Below, piece after piece: positions 15,960-25,605 of a stretch of 64,000 bases of DNA. The position numbers and the translations under genes were made by a program. This stretch comes from Oscillospiraceae bacterium (lineage in GTDB: Bacteria; Bacillota; Clostridia; UMGS1840; HGM11507): contig SVKB01000004.1 of the NCBI GenBank assembly GCA_015068665.1, positions 62,001 through 126,000 of the forward strand, given 5' to 3'. Below the pieces are notes generated by a model, which worked only from the letters and a program-made list of their open reading frames with translations, was not told where the DNA came from and searched no databases. Position 1 is the first letter of the stretch. Each line of letters begins with the position of its first letter.

Positions 15960-18164
15960 ATGTCTGAATTAGATGGCATTGTTGATCAAATTATTTATGC
16001 AAATGAAGAAAACGGATATACTGTAGCCGAATTTATCACACTGGAAAAAACTATAACAGTTGTCGGTATAATGCCATATACATATGAAGGGGAAAGTCTT
16101 AAGCTATATGGGAATATTACCGTGCATCCTGAATATGGTGAACAGTTTAAGGTTGAGGCTTATGAACGAAATGTTCCTAAGACCAAGAGTTCTATATATG
16201 CGTTTCTTGCTTCAGGTATTATCAGAGGTGTACGCTCTGCTACTGCGAAAAAAATTGTAGATAAATTCGGTGAAAAGACACTTGATATTATTGAAGAAAA
16301 TCCCGGACTTTTGTCAGATATAAAAGGAATTACCTATGAAAAAGCACTGGCTATAGGACAGGCTTATCACGAGAAGAAAAGTGTTACTGATATTGTTATG
16401 TTTTTGCAAAAATACAATATTTCAATTAATCTTGCAATGAAAATATACAAGGCGCTTGGGAATAATCCTATATCGCAGATTGAAAATAATCCTTATATAC
16501 TGTGCGAAAAAATAGACGGTATTTCATTTGTAACCGCTGATACAATTGCCGGAAATATGGGATTTAGTAAAAATGATGTTAAAAGGATAAAATCCGGACT
16601 TAAATATATTTTTCACCGTGGTGCACTTAACGGACATACTTTCCTCAATGAAGAGATGATTTTGTCTTACGGTGTCAACGGACTTGATGTTTCGGAAACT
16701 GAAATACATAATGCTCTTATTACTCTTGTGTCTGAATATGAGATTATTAAAGAATTCAAGGATGAAGAAATATACTATTTGCCCATCTATTATACTGCTG
16801 AAAATGATATAGCCGGCAAACTTTTATTTATGAATATAGATAAAGGGAAAAACCTGTTTTATAAAAGAGTATTTGATGATATATTCAGTATTAACAATAT
16901 TGTTCTTGCTGAAAAGCAAAAAAAAGCAATAGAAGAGGTTCTTTCGAATAAAATTACCGTTATAACCGGCGGACCGGGTACCGGTAAAACTACTGTTATA
17001 AACGCAATTCTCACCGTTATGGAAAAATTAGGAAAAAAGGTTACCCTTACGGCTCCAACGGGAAGAGCTGCAAAAAGAATGGCTGAGGTTTGCGGTAAAG
17101 AGGCAAAAACCATTCATAGATTGTTAGAGGTAACATTTGGTAACGGTAAACAATCGGAAAAGTTTGTAAAGAACGAAAAAAATCCTATTCATACTGATAT
17201 GATTATAGTGGATGAAATGAGCATGGTGGATGTTTTGCTTTTTAATTCACTGTTAAAAGCGGTAAAAGGAACAACTAAGTTAGTTCTGGTTGGCGATGTC
17301 AATCAGCTTCCATCAGTTGGGGCAGGGAATGTTCTTAAGGATATCATCAATTCTGAAAAATTCTCCTGTGTATATCTTGATGAAATATACAGACAGGAAA
17401 AAGAGAGTATGATAGTAAATAATGCTCACGGTATTTTACGCGGAGAGTATCCCAGACTTGCCGGAAAAACATCTGATTATTTTATGATAAGAAAAAATAA
17501 TACGGATGATATTCTTAATGAAATAGTTAAGCTTTATACTGAACATTTGCCGAACTATTTTAAAGATAAAAAAGATTTATCTGTCCAGATACTTTCTCCT
17601 ATGAAAAAGACAACACTTGGTACTGTCAATATAAATTCAGTTATTCAGAATGCTGTTAATCCTCATAGTGCGCGAAAAAACGAAAAGCATTGGGGAAAAT
17701 ATACTTTTCGTGAAGGTGATAAAGTCATACAGATGAGAAATAATTATGACATTGAATGGAGTATGCCTACAGGGGAAAAGGGGCTTGGAGTATTTAACGG
17801 TGATACGGGAATAATAAGAAATATATATAACAAAGATAAATATATAGTTGTTGAATTTTCGGACGGAAAGATTGCTGAATATGAGTTTGCGGTATTGGAT
17901 GATCTTGATCTGGCATACGCTATAACCGTACACAAAAGTCAGGGAAGCGAATTTGATGCTGTCATTATTCCTGCAACTTATGCGCCAAAAACCTTAATGT
18001 ATCGTAATCTGTTCTATACTGCACTTACAAGAGCCAAACATATGGTTGTTGTTATAGGGAGTGACGAAGTGGTTAGAATAATGGTAGATAATGAATCAGA
18101 AAATAAACGCTTCACTTCCTTATGTGATAAGCTTAAAAATAATAAGATTTTTACGGGGAACTGA
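15960..18164 (+). CDS. recD2: RecD2-type DNA helicase (YrrC)
   Basis: This superfamily 1B 5'-3' helicase acts in recombination and repair in bacteria without RecBCD. Of its 734 residues the first part is the RecD2 N-terminal region with the ELDGIVDQIIYANEENGYTV opening, followed by helix-hairpin-helix-like repeats, then Walker A at about 335-344 (TGGPGTGKTT), DEMSMVDVLL, GDVNQLPSVGAGNVL and the C-terminal VHKSQGSEF and YTALTRAK motifs. I prefer ATG 15960 (AAGGA at 15951-15955); a TTG at 15945 with GGGTG upstream is also possible and adds five residues. It follows the ABC exporter by 26 bases with no terminator, yet is ordinary housekeeping; comF follows by one base. Confidence 0.93.
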   Translation: MSELDGIVDQIIYANEENGYTVAEFITLEKTITVVGIMPYTYEGESLKLYGNITVHPEYGEQFKVEAYERNVPKTKSSIYAFLASGIIRGVRSATAKKIVDKFGEKTLDIIEENPGLLSDIKGITYEKALAIGQAYHEKKSVTDIVMFLQKYNISINLAMKIYKALGNNPISQIENNPYILCEKIDGISFVTADTIAGNMGFSKNDVKRIKSGLKYIFHRGALNGHTFLNEEMILSYGVNGLDVSETEIHNALITLVSEYEIIKEFKDEEIYYLPIYYTAENDIAGKLLFMNIDKGKNLFYKRVFDDIFSINNIVLAEKQKKAIEEVLSNKITVITGGPGTGKTTVINAILTVMEKLGKKVTLTAPTGRAAKRMAEVCGKEAKTIHRLLEVTFGNGKQSEKFVKNEKNPIHTDMIIVDEMSMVDVLLFNSLLKAVKGTTKLVLVGDVNQLPSVGAGNVLKDIINSEKFSCVYLDEIYRQEKESMIVNNAHGILRGEYPRLAGKTSDYFMIRKNNTDDILNEIVKLYTEHLPNYFKDKKDLSVQILSPMKKTTLGTVNINSVIQNAVNPHSARKNEKHWGKYTFREGDKVIQMRNNYDIEWSMPTGEKGLGVFNGDTGIIRNIYNKDKYIVVEFSDGKIAEYEFAVLDDLDLAYAITVHKSQGSEFDAVIIPATYAPKTLMYRNLFYTALTRAKHMVVVIGSDEVVRIMVDNESENKRFTSLCDKLKNNKIFTGN

Positions 18165-18165
18165 T

Positions 18166-18864
18166 ATGGTTGAATGGTTGCTTAATATTTTCTACCCGCA
18201 TAAATGTATGTTTTGCGGAGAACCGATTAATAATAAAGAATATTACTGCAATAAATGCTATTATAAGCTTCCTTTTGTTGAAGATTGCAGGTGTGTTGTA
18301 TGTGGCAGAGAAATTTCCGCAAGAGAAACAATTTGTCTGCCTTGTCGTACTCATAAGAGAAATTTTGATGAAAACCATCCTGTGTTTTTATATAAGGATG
18401 AGATGGAATCAGCACTAAAAAGATATAAGTTTACAGGGAAAATGTATTATTATAAGCCTTTTTCGAAATTTATATTTGATGAAGTGCAGGATATACTTGG
18501 TAATATTGATTACATTGTTTATCCTCCTGTAAACCGAAAAACATTTTATAAAAGAGGCTATAATCAATGTGAATTAATTGCCCGGGAATTATCAGCTTTA
18601 TCGGGAGTTCCGTATCTTAAGAATGTTATAAAGAAGCTTCGGCAGTATAATAAACAAAGCCTTGTCAAAGGTAAAGACAGATATAAAAATGTCAGAGGCG
18701 CATTTGGAATTAGGTCAAAATATCATGACATTTTAAAAGATAAAAGAATTTTACTGATTGATGATGTTCTCACAACCGGAGCCACTTTGGATGAGTGTTC
18801 CCGTATGCTTAAAAAGCATGGGGCATTTTCAGTTATTTGTACTACGCTATGTATAGTCAGATGA
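18166..18864 (+). CDS. comF: ComF family phosphoribosyltransferase-like protein
   Basis: ComFC-type proteins support natural transformation and recombination in Firmicutes. The 232 residues have an N-terminal zinc-finger region (CMFCGEPI...CNKCY and CVVCGRE...CLPC) and a C-terminal PRTase motif LLIDDVLTTGATLDEC. The ATG at 18166 is one base after the recD2 stop; an in-frame ATG at 18091 lies within recD2 and has no ribosome site. Pairing of recD2 and comF is common in clostridia. Confidence 0.9.
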   Translation: MVEWLLNIFYPHKCMFCGEPINNKEYYCNKCYYKLPFVEDCRCVVCGREISARETICLPCRTHKRNFDENHPVFLYKDEMESALKRYKFTGKMYYYKPFSKFIFDEVQDILGNIDYIVYPPVNRKTFYKRGYNQCELIARELSALSGVPYLKNVIKKLRQYNKQSLVKGKDRYKNVRGAFGIRSKYHDILKDKRILLIDDVLTTGATLDECSRMLKKHGAFSVICTTLCIVR

Positions 18865-18891
18865 AAGATTGAAATATTTTCAAAAAAACTC

Positions 18892-18920
18892 TTGTTTTTT
18901 TTCTTGGTATATGATACAAT
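18892..18920 (+). promoter_or_regulatory. Extended -10 promoter for secG
   Basis: TTGTTT at 18892-18897 and TACAAT at 18915-18920 have a 17-base spacer with a TG one base before the -10, about 30 bases before secG. Confidence 0.7.
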
Positions 18921-18952
18921 AATTTAAGTTGAAAAATAATGGAGGGAAAAAA

Positions 18953-19198
18953 ATGGCTACTTTAAAAACTATTCTATATGTTGTACAAATTATTGTGTCA
19001 CTTGCACTTATTGTTACTGTATTACTTCAGGACGGTAATTCCTACGGATTGTCGGGAAGCATCAGTGGCGGTGCTGATACCTTTTTCGGAAAAGGCAAAA
19101 GCAAGTCTTTAGATGGTATTTTTAAGCTGATAACAAAGATTTCAGCGGGATTATTCCTGGTTTTATCTTTGGTATTGGTTTTCTTAACTAAATTCTAA
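18953..19198 (+). CDS. secG: SecG, protein-export channel subunit
   Basis: This small subunit of the SecYEG translocon assists SecA-driven export. The 81 residues contain two membrane segments (about 4-24 and 54-78) joined by the family loop ending in the FFGKGKSKS segment. The start at 18953 follows GGAGGG at 18941-18946; a longer frame from 18929 begins before this ribosome site. A terminator-like hairpin separates it from rnr, the usual next gene in Firmicutes. Confidence 0.95.
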   Translation: MATLKTILYVVQIIVSLALIVTVLLQDGNSYGLSGSISGGADTFFGKGKSKSLDGIFKLITKISAGLFLVLSLVLVFLTKF

Positions 19199-19204
19199 AA
19201 ATTT

Positions 19205-19235
19205 AAGCTTCGTCTTTGGGACGAAGCTTTTTTAT
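19205..19235 (+). terminator. Terminator between secG and rnr
   Basis: A ten-base-pair stem (19205-19214 with 19220-19229) is followed by T residues. It lies only 14 bases before rnr, so some read-through may supply rnr. Confidence 0.85.
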
Positions 19236-19248
19236 TTAAGGAGAAATA

Positions 19249-21357
19249 ATGAATAGAAAAGAAAAAATATATAATTTTATAAAAGATAATCAATTAACTC
19301 CTTTTACCTTTAATGAAATAGCATTAATGCTGGGCGTAAATTCAGACGATATGGAGGAGTTTGATAAACTTTTACATGAATTGTTAAGTGAAAAAAAGAT
19401 TATTCTTACCAAGAAAAAAAGATACAAGTATAACAGGCAGAATGACTTGTTTCAAGGTGTTTTTACAGGCCATGATAAAGGATTTGGATTCATATCCTGT
19501 CCGGAGTTTGATAAGGATTTTTTTGTGTCTCCCTCTGATAAGAAAAATGCTTTGAACGGTGATGTGGTAAGATTTAAGATACTTAGTGATGCCGAGGGGG
19601 ATAAAAGGACTCTTGCTGCAGTTGTTGAAATTGTTGAAAGAAAAAATATAACAGTTGTAGGAACTTATATTAAAAATAAAAACTTTGGATTTGTAATTGC
19701 GGATGATAAAAAATTTGATAAGGATATTTATATACCGGGGAAAAACCGTTCAACTGCAAATGATGGTGACAAGGTGGTATGTACAATTCTTGATTACGGC
19801 AAAAACGGGAAAAATCCGGAGGGAATTATTACTGAAGTGCTTGGTGATTTTTTTGAGGATGGAAACGATGTTTTATCTGTTATTAAAAAATATGAACTTC
19901 CGTACATTTTTCCACCAAAGGTTATGAAAGAAGTTGAATGTATCTCAAGTGGAATTTCCGAAAAAGAATTGCAAGACAGGGTAAATCTTACTGAAAAAAT
20001 GATAATAACGATTGATGGGGCAGATGCAAAGGATCTTGATGATGCCATATCTGTTGAAAAAAATTCTGATAACACTTACACACTTGGAGTTCATATTGCT
20101 GATGTAAGTCATTATGTGAAGGAAGGTACAAGCCTGGATAAAGAAGCATATAAACGCGGAACAAGTGTTTATCTTGCAGACAGGGTTGTTCCTATGCTTC
20201 CTAAAGAATTGTCAAACGGTATTTGCAGTCTTCATCCGGATGTTTTAAGACTTACTTTATCTGTTTTTATGAAAATTAATAATAAGGGTGAGATTGTAGA
20301 TTATGACTTTGTCTCTTCGTATATTAAATCAAAATACCGCCTCACATACGATTTTGTTACAAAAGTTCTGGAGGATAATGAAGGGTGTCCTGATGAACTG
20401 AAAATGCTTTTGCACAATATGAAGGAGCTTGCGTTGTTATTAAGATGCAAACGGCAAAAACGAGGTAGTCTTGATTTTGACTTTCCGGAATGTAAGATTA
20501 TTTATGATGAAAATAATTTTCCTGTGGACATAAAACGTTATTCTATGACGATAGCCAATAATATCATAGAAGAATTTATGCTTTTGGCTAATGAAACAGT
20601 TGCAGAGCACATATACTGGCAGAATTATCCGCTGATATACAGAATCCACGAACAACCCGATCCTGATAAAATTGATAAATTCAAGATATTTATTAAAAAT
20701 ATGGGATATGTTTTTAAAGTAAGTCATGAAGAAATACATCCTAAATCTTATCTTGATTTACTTGAAAAAATAAAAGGTGATAAAAATGAACGTATTATAC
20801 AAACTGTTATGCTCCGTTCGCTTATGAAAGCAAAATATTCTCCTGAAAATAAAGGGCATTTTGGCTTAGCAAGTAAATTTTACTGCCATTTTACTTCGCC
20901 AATACGAAGATATCCTGATCTGATTGTACACAGGGTGTTGAAGGATTCAATAACCGGGAAAATTGATGAAGCTCGTATCGATTTTTTTGATGCTTTTATC
21001 TCAAAGGCCTCAGAACACACATCTGAACGTGAACGTATTGCGGAGAGCGCTGAAAGAGATACTGTTGACATAAAAAAAGCTGAATATATGATGGAAAAAA
21101 TCGGCGAAGAATTTGAGGGAGTTATATCATCTGTTACAAATTTTGGTATTTTTGTAGAGCTTGATAATACGGTTGAAGGTCTTGTAAGATACGAATATAT
21201 GAGAGATGATTACTATATTTACGATGATACTAACTATATTGCTATAGGGGAAAGAACGGGTAAAAAATATAAAATTGGTGACGGTGTTATGGTCAGAGTA
21301 ATTGATTCCAATCCGCAACTTATGGAAGTTGATTTTCAATTGATTAAAAAAATATGA
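19249..21357 (+). CDS. rnr: Ribonuclease R, 3'-5' exoribonuclease
   Basis: This processive exonuclease degrades structured RNA and takes part in trans-translation and ribosome quality control. The 702 residues include an N-terminal winged-helix segment, cold-shock domains (GHDKGFGFISC and NKNFGFVIADD), the RNB catalytic domain with the metal-binding motif DAKDLDDAI near 256-264, and a C-terminal S1 domain (GEEFEGVISSVTNFGIFVEL). AAGGAG precedes the ATG. The gene smpB, which often follows, is absent; a terminator comes directly after. Confidence 0.96.
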   Translation: MNRKEKIYNFIKDNQLTPFTFNEIALMLGVNSDDMEEFDKLLHELLSEKKIILTKKKRYKYNRQNDLFQGVFTGHDKGFGFISCPEFDKDFFVSPSDKKNALNGDVVRFKILSDAEGDKRTLAAVVEIVERKNITVVGTYIKNKNFGFVIADDKKFDKDIYIPGKNRSTANDGDKVVCTILDYGKNGKNPEGIITEVLGDFFEDGNDVLSVIKKYELPYIFPPKVMKEVECISSGISEKELQDRVNLTEKMIITIDGADAKDLDDAISVEKNSDNTYTLGVHIADVSHYVKEGTSLDKEAYKRGTSVYLADRVVPMLPKELSNGICSLHPDVLRLTLSVFMKINNKGEIVDYDFVSSYIKSKYRLTYDFVTKVLEDNEGCPDELKMLLHNMKELALLLRCKRQKRGSLDFDFPECKIIYDENNFPVDIKRYSMTIANNIIEEFMLLANETVAEHIYWQNYPLIYRIHEQPDPDKIDKFKIFIKNMGYVFKVSHEEIHPKSYLDLLEKIKGDKNERIIQTVMLRSLMKAKYSPENKGHFGLASKFYCHFTSPIRRYPDLIVHRVLKDSITGKIDEARIDFFDAFISKASEHTSERERIAESAERDTVDIKKAEYMMEKIGEEFEGVISSVTNFGIFVELDNTVEGLVRYEYMRDDYYIYDDTNYIAIGERTGKKYKIGDGVMVRVIDSNPQLMEVDFQLIKKI

Positions 21358-21370
21358 AAAATAATTTAAA

Positions 21371-21396
21371 AAAGCCTTTATTTTAAGGCTTTTTTA
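21371..21396 (+). terminator. Terminator after rnr
   Basis: AAAGCCTT and AAGGCTTT arms enclose a short loop and end in a T tract. Confidence 0.85.
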
Positions 21397-21405
21397 TGTT
21401 ATAAT
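21397..21405 (+). promoter_or_regulatory. Candidate extended -10 element at the head of the long operon
   Basis: TGTTATAAT at 21397-21405 is a perfect extended -10 element 48 bases before the methyltransferase start. No -35 is recognisable because the spacer falls in the rnr terminator. Confidence 0.45.
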
Positions 21406-21452
21406 AAAATGAAAAAATATAAATAGACTGAATTTGTTTTGAGGTGTAGAAG

Positions 21453-22322
21453 ATGTGGTTGGCGGAAAATTGGAATGATTATAAAATTATAGATACATGT
21501 AATGGGGAAAAGCTGGAAAGATGGGGAGAATATTTTTTTATAAGACCCGACCCGCAGGTTATATGGAATTATAAACATAACGAAAAAGCGTGGCACAATG
21601 TAGATGGAAGATATATAAGAAGCAATAAAGGTGGAGGACAATGGGATATTAAAACAAGAAATCTACCCGAAAGCTGGAAAATTTCTTATCGCAATCTGAA
21701 ATTTATAGTTAAACCAACAGGCTTTAAACACACCGGATTATTTCCGGAACAGGCAGCAAACTGGGATTTTATAATGGAAAAAATAGAAAATTCCGGTAGG
21801 GATATAAAGGTTTTAAATCTTTTTGGGTATACAGGCGGTGCTACAATCGCTGCTTTGTCAAAGGGCGCTTCCGTGTGTCATGTTGATGCATCAAAGGGGA
21901 TTATGAACTGGTGTAAGGACAATGTATATGCCAACGGCTTTGAAAACCGTAACATCAGATATATAGTTGACGATGCGGTTAAGTTCGTTGAAAGAGAAAT
22001 CAGACGCGGTAATAAGTATGATGCCGTGATAATGGATCCCCCGTCTTACGGAAGAGGTCCGAACGGAGAAATATGGAAGCTTGAAGATAAAATATACGGT
22101 CTTGTTGAGCTTCTTACAAATGTGTTGAGCGATAATCCGCTGTTTTTCATTGTTAACTCATATACTACAGGCTTTGCGCCTACAGTGCTGTATAATATTC
22201 TTTCTATGACAGTTAACAAAAAATACAAGGGTAAGGTTGAAGCGCAGGAGCTTGGAATCCCGGTTGAAAACAGTTCTTTTATTCTGCCGTGCGGTTCTAC
22301 GGGACGATGGGAAGCTTTATAA
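21453..22322 (+). CDS. Class I SAM-dependent methyltransferase, RlmI/RlmK-like (COG1092)
   Basis: This is a probable 23S rRNA methyltransferase. The 289-residue protein has the Rossmann motif I VLNLFGYTGGATIAAL, an acidic motif II (CHVDASKGIMNW) and the catalytic motif DPPSYGRGPNGE. This combination is characteristic of COG1092 enzymes, related to RlmI and RlmK. It lacks the N-terminal PUA domain of E. coli RlmI. It is the first gene of a run of 14 co-directional genes. Exact target base is not deducible. Confidence 0.85.
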   Translation: MWLAENWNDYKIIDTCNGEKLERWGEYFFIRPDPQVIWNYKHNEKAWHNVDGRYIRSNKGGGQWDIKTRNLPESWKISYRNLKFIVKPTGFKHTGLFPEQAANWDFIMEKIENSGRDIKVLNLFGYTGGATIAALSKGASVCHVDASKGIMNWCKDNVYANGFENRNIRYIVDDAVKFVEREIRRGNKYDAVIMDPPSYGRGPNGEIWKLEDKIYGLVELLTNVLSDNPLFFIVNSYTTGFAPTVLYNILSMTVNKKYKGKVEAQELGIPVENSSFILPCGSTGRWEAL

Positions 22323-22337
22323 AACGGAGGCTTTAAA

Positions 22338-23183
22338 TTGAATAATATTATAAAAACCGATAATCTGACATATTCGTATACTGATAATGAATACAGTAAG
22401 GTGTTTGAAAATCTGAATCTGAATATAAATAAAGGTGAGTTTGTGTGTCTGCTTGGGCATAATGGCTCAGGAAAATCAACGCTTGCAAAGCATTTTAATG
22501 CTATTTTACTGCCAACCGGCGGTGTTTGTTATGTTAACGGCATTGATACTAAGGTTGAAGAAAAGTTATTCGAAATAAGAAAAAATGTCGGGATGGTATT
22601 TCAGAATCCTGACAATCAGTTAGTCGCAACCATAGTTGAGGATGATGTTGCTTTTGCCCTTGAAAATTTGGGCGTTGAACCGGCTGTTATAAGAAGCAGA
22701 GTCGATGAAGCGCTTAAAACAGTTGGACTTTATGAATTTCGTAAGGCTGCGCCGCATAAACTGTCAGGAGGACAAAAACAACGTGTGGCAATAGCCGGAG
22801 TTATTGCATTAAGACCGCAATGTATTGTTCTTGATGAACCTACTGCAATGCTCGATCCTGTTGGGCGAAAAGAAGTGATGGATACATTGTACAGGTTAAA
22901 CAAAGAGGAGAATCTTACAATTGTTCTTATAACTCATTATATGGAAGAAGCAGTTCGTGCCGACAGGGTTATTGTGCTTGATAAAGGTATAGTGCTTTTA
23001 GATGATTGTCCGAAGCGGATTTTTGAAAATGTTGCTTTGATTAAATCTATAGGATTAGACGTTCCTCAAACTACGGAACTGTTATACGAGCTATACCGCA
23101 ATGGTATAAAGGTATCATTTGAAAAGCTTACAATTGATGAATGTGTTGATGAAATAAAAAATATACTGGAGGAAAAAAAGTGA
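22338..23183 (+). CDS. ecfA1: EcfA1, ATPase of the ECF energising module
   Basis: This cytoplasmic ATPase drives vitamin and metal uptake through S components. The 281 residues contain Walker [11 protein letters not shown]-loop [25 protein letters not shown] typical of the EcfA1 branch, signature [13 protein letters not shown] and Walker [12 protein letters not shown]. The start is a TTG at 22338 with CGGAGG at 22325-22330. The gene overlaps ecfA2 by four bases (GTGA), so A1 and A2 are coupled. It probably serves BioY and other S components encoded elsewhere. Confidence 0.95.
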   Translation: MNNIIKTDNLTYSYTDNEYSKVFENLNLNINKGEFVCLLGHNGSGKSTLAKHFNAILLPTGGVCYVNGIDTKVEEKLFEIRKNVGMVFQNPDNQLVATIVEDDVAFALENLGVEPAVIRSRVDEALKTVGLYEFRKAAPHKLSGGQKQRVAIAGVIALRPQCIVLDEPTAMLDPVGRKEVMDTLYRLNKEENLTIVLITHYMEEAVRADRVIVLDKGIVLLDDCPKRIFENVALIKSIGLDVPQTTELLYELYRNGIKVSFEKLTIDECVDEIKNILEEKK

Positions 23184-24046
23184 ATCTTGAGATTAAAAAC
23201 TTATCTCATATTTATATGCCCGGCACTGCATTTTCTACTGTTGCGATAAAAAATATTAACCTTACTATACATTCAGGTGAATTTATTGGGTTAATAGGAC
23301 ACAGTGGATCAGGTAAGTCCACATTAATACAGCATTTAAACGGTTTGCTTAAAGGAACTGAAGGCGAAATACTTATAGATGGAAAAAATATCTTTGCTGA
23401 CAAAGGCATGCTAAAGGAATTGCGTTTTAAGGTAGGGCTTGTTTTTCAATATCCTGAAGCCCAGCTTTTTGAAGAAACTGTTTATGCTGATATAGCGTTT
23501 GGTCCTAAAAATATGGGTCTTTCTGACGATGAAATTGATAAAAGAGTGAAAGAGGCGATTTCTCTTAGCGGAGTAAAAGAGGAATTGCTTGATAAATCTC
23601 CTTTCGATTTATCGGGTGGACAAAAAAGAAGAGTAGCAATAGCGGGTGTGCTTGCTATGAAGCCTGAAATTCTTATTCTTGATGAACCTACTGCGGGACT
23701 TGATCCGAAAGGCAGACGCAGTATTCTTAACAGTATAAAAAATCTTCACAAAAAAACAGGTATGACTGTTATTTTGGTTTCACACAGTATGGAGGATATT
23801 GCCAATAATGTGGAAAGAATTGTTGTCATGAATCAAGGGACGGTTGTTATGGATGGTACTGTTGACGAAATTTTTTCAAACAGCAATTATTTAAGTGGGA
23901 TAGGACTTGGTATTCCGGCTGTTACAAAGGTTTTTTCAAAACTGTCAGAAGCAGGTTATGCTGTTCCTAAGAATATTTATACTGTTGAAAGTGCAGTTGA
24001 GATAATAAAGAAGCTCCTTGAAAAGGAGGTTAACAATGATCAGTGA
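23180..24046 (+). CDS. ecfA2: EcfA2, second ATPase of the ECF energising module
   Basis: This partner of EcfA1 forms the asymmetric ATPase heterodimer. The 288 residues have Walker [10 protein letters not shown], the EcfA2-type Q-loop [20 protein letters not shown], signature [13 protein letters not shown] and Walker [12 protein letters not shown]. The GTG start at 23180 follows GGAGG at 23168-23172. It overlaps ecfT by eleven bases. Confidence 0.95.
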   Translation: MNLEIKNLSHIYMPGTAFSTVAIKNINLTIHSGEFIGLIGHSGSGKSTLIQHLNGLLKGTEGEILIDGKNIFADKGMLKELRFKVGLVFQYPEAQLFEETVYADIAFGPKNMGLSDDEIDKRVKEAISLSGVKEELLDKSPFDLSGGQKRRVAIAGVLAMKPEILILDEPTAGLDPKGRRSILNSIKNLHKKTGMTVILVSHSMEDIANNVERIVVMNQGTVVMDGTVDEIFSNSNYLSGIGLGIPAVTKVFSKLSEAGYAVPKNIYTVESAVEIIKKLLEKEVNNDQ

Positions 24047-24854
24047 TATAACGTTAGGACAATTCTACCCGGTAGATTCCTTCATTCATAAGTTGGATGC
24101 TGAAATAAAAATTATACTTACACTTTTATTTATGGTAGCAATATTTTTTGTTCAGGGATATATCGGATTTACAATAATTTTTATTTATATTTTGATTACG
24201 GTTAAAGCTTCAAAAATTCCGTTTTTGTTTTTAATTAAAGGTATTAAACCAATTTTGTTTTTTATTGTGTTTACAGTTATTCTCAATATGTTTATGACAG
24301 ATGGAGAAAAAGCCTTCACTTTTATTATATGGGATGTTACCTATGAAGGTATTTTTGCATCAGTGTTTATGGCATTAAGAATAATTTTCCTTGTAATCGG
24401 AAGTTCTCTTCTTACTTATACAACTTCTCCGATTATGTTGACTGACGGAATAGAAAAACTTTTAAAACCATTTGTCAAAATAGGCGTTCCCGCTTATGAG
24501 CTTGCAATGATGATGAGTATAGCATTACGCTTTATTCCTACATTAATTGAAGAAACTGATAAAATAATAAAAGCACAAAAGGCCAGAGGCTCTGATTTTG
24601 AAACAGGTGGGCTTATAAAAAGAGGAAAAGCAATAATTCCGATTCTTGTTCCGTTGTTTGTCAGTGCATTCAGAAGAGCTGATGAGCTGGCTATGGCAAT
24701 GGAAGCCAGATGTTATAACGGCGGTGTCTCGCGTACCAGACTCAGAGAATCCCGACCGGGAGTATATGATGTGTACGCAGTAATTATTTTTGCTTTGTTT
24801 ATGTCTTTATCGATAGCTATCGGATATACAAATTATGAATTTAAAGGCTTTTAA
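24036..24854 (+). CDS. ecfT: EcfT, transmembrane component of the ECF transporter
   Basis: EcfT couples ATP hydrolysis by EcfA1A2 to S-component movement in the membrane. The 272-residue protein has about five membrane segments and the cytosolic coupling motifs characteristic of EcfT: KAQKARG(S) near 185 and MEARCYNGG near 225. The ATG at 24036 has a full AGGAGG at 24024-24029 inside the end of ecfA2. The A1-A2-T-truA order is the common Firmicutes arrangement. Confidence 0.95.
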   Translation: MISDITLGQFYPVDSFIHKLDAEIKIILTLLFMVAIFFVQGYIGFTIIFIYILITVKASKIPFLFLIKGIKPILFFIVFTVILNMFMTDGEKAFTFIIWDVTYEGIFASVFMALRIIFLVIGSSLLTYTTSPIMLTDGIEKLLKPFVKIGVPAYELAMMMSIALRFIPTLIEETDKIIKAQKARGSDFETGGLIKRGKAIIPILVPLFVSAFRRADELAMAMEARCYNGGVSRTRLRESRPGVYDVYAVIIFALFMSLSIAIGYTNYEFKGF

Positions 24855-24864
24855 GGTGTGTTGA

Positions 24865-25605
24865 ATGAGAAATTTAAGATTTTCGATGTCTTACGACGGG
24901 ACTGATTACCACGGTTTTCAGATTCAGAAAGATGAGATAACCATTGAGGGAGTTTTGAAAAATGCTGTTAACGTCCTTACGGGCGAAGATGTTGATATAA
25001 TAGGCTGCGGAAGAACCGATGCCGGTGTTCACGCACAAAACTATATATTTAATTTTAAGACTAATTCTTCTATTCCGTGTGATAAATTTCCAATTGCACT
25101 AAATACTGTAACGCCGGATGATATAACTATTTTAAGCTGCGAAGAGGTTGAAGAAAATTTTCATTCGCGTTTTTGTGCTAAGCAAAAAACTTATCGCTAT
25201 ATAATCTATAACAGTCGATTTAAGAATCCGTTTCTTAACAGATTCTCATATCACTATAAACACAAACTGGATATTGAAAGTATGAATGTTGCAAAAAAAT
25301 ATATTGAAGGAACTCATGATTTTCAATGTTTTATGGCACAGGGAAGTGTTGTCCGTGATACTGTTCGGACTGTATATAGTATTGATATTACAGCAAAGGA
25401 TGATATGATATTTATTGATGTGTGTGGAAACGGTTTTTTATATAATATGGTAAGAATAATTGTAGGGACTCTTATTGGTGTTGGAAACGGTAAAATTCAA
25501 TCGGAAGATATTTCTAAAATAATCGAAGGCAGAAAAAGAGAAAATGCCGGAATGACTGTACCGGCATGCGGGCTCTATTTGAAAGAGGTTGTGTATGAAA
25601 ACTGA
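24865..25605 (+). CDS. truA: tRNA pseudouridine(38-40) synthase
   Basis: TruA isomerises uridines 38-40 in the tRNA anticodon stem. The 246 residues have the catalytic Asp in the strictly conserved GCGRTDAGVHA motif, FHSRFCAKQKTYRY, and the C-terminal GNGFLYNMVRIIVGTL block. The ATG at 24865 is ten bases after ecfT. Its end overlaps the next gene. Confidence 0.97.
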   Translation: MRNLRFSMSYDGTDYHGFQIQKDEITIEGVLKNAVNVLTGEDVDIIGCGRTDAGVHAQNYIFNFKTNSSIPCDKFPIALNTVTPDDITILSCEEVEENFHSRFCAKQKTYRYIIYNSRFKNPFLNRFSYHYKHKLDIESMNVAKKYIEGTHDFQCFMAQGSVVRDTVRTVYSIDITAKDDMIFIDVCGNGFLYNMVRIIVGTLIGVGNGKIQSEDISKIIEGRKRENAGMTVPACGLYLKEVVYEN

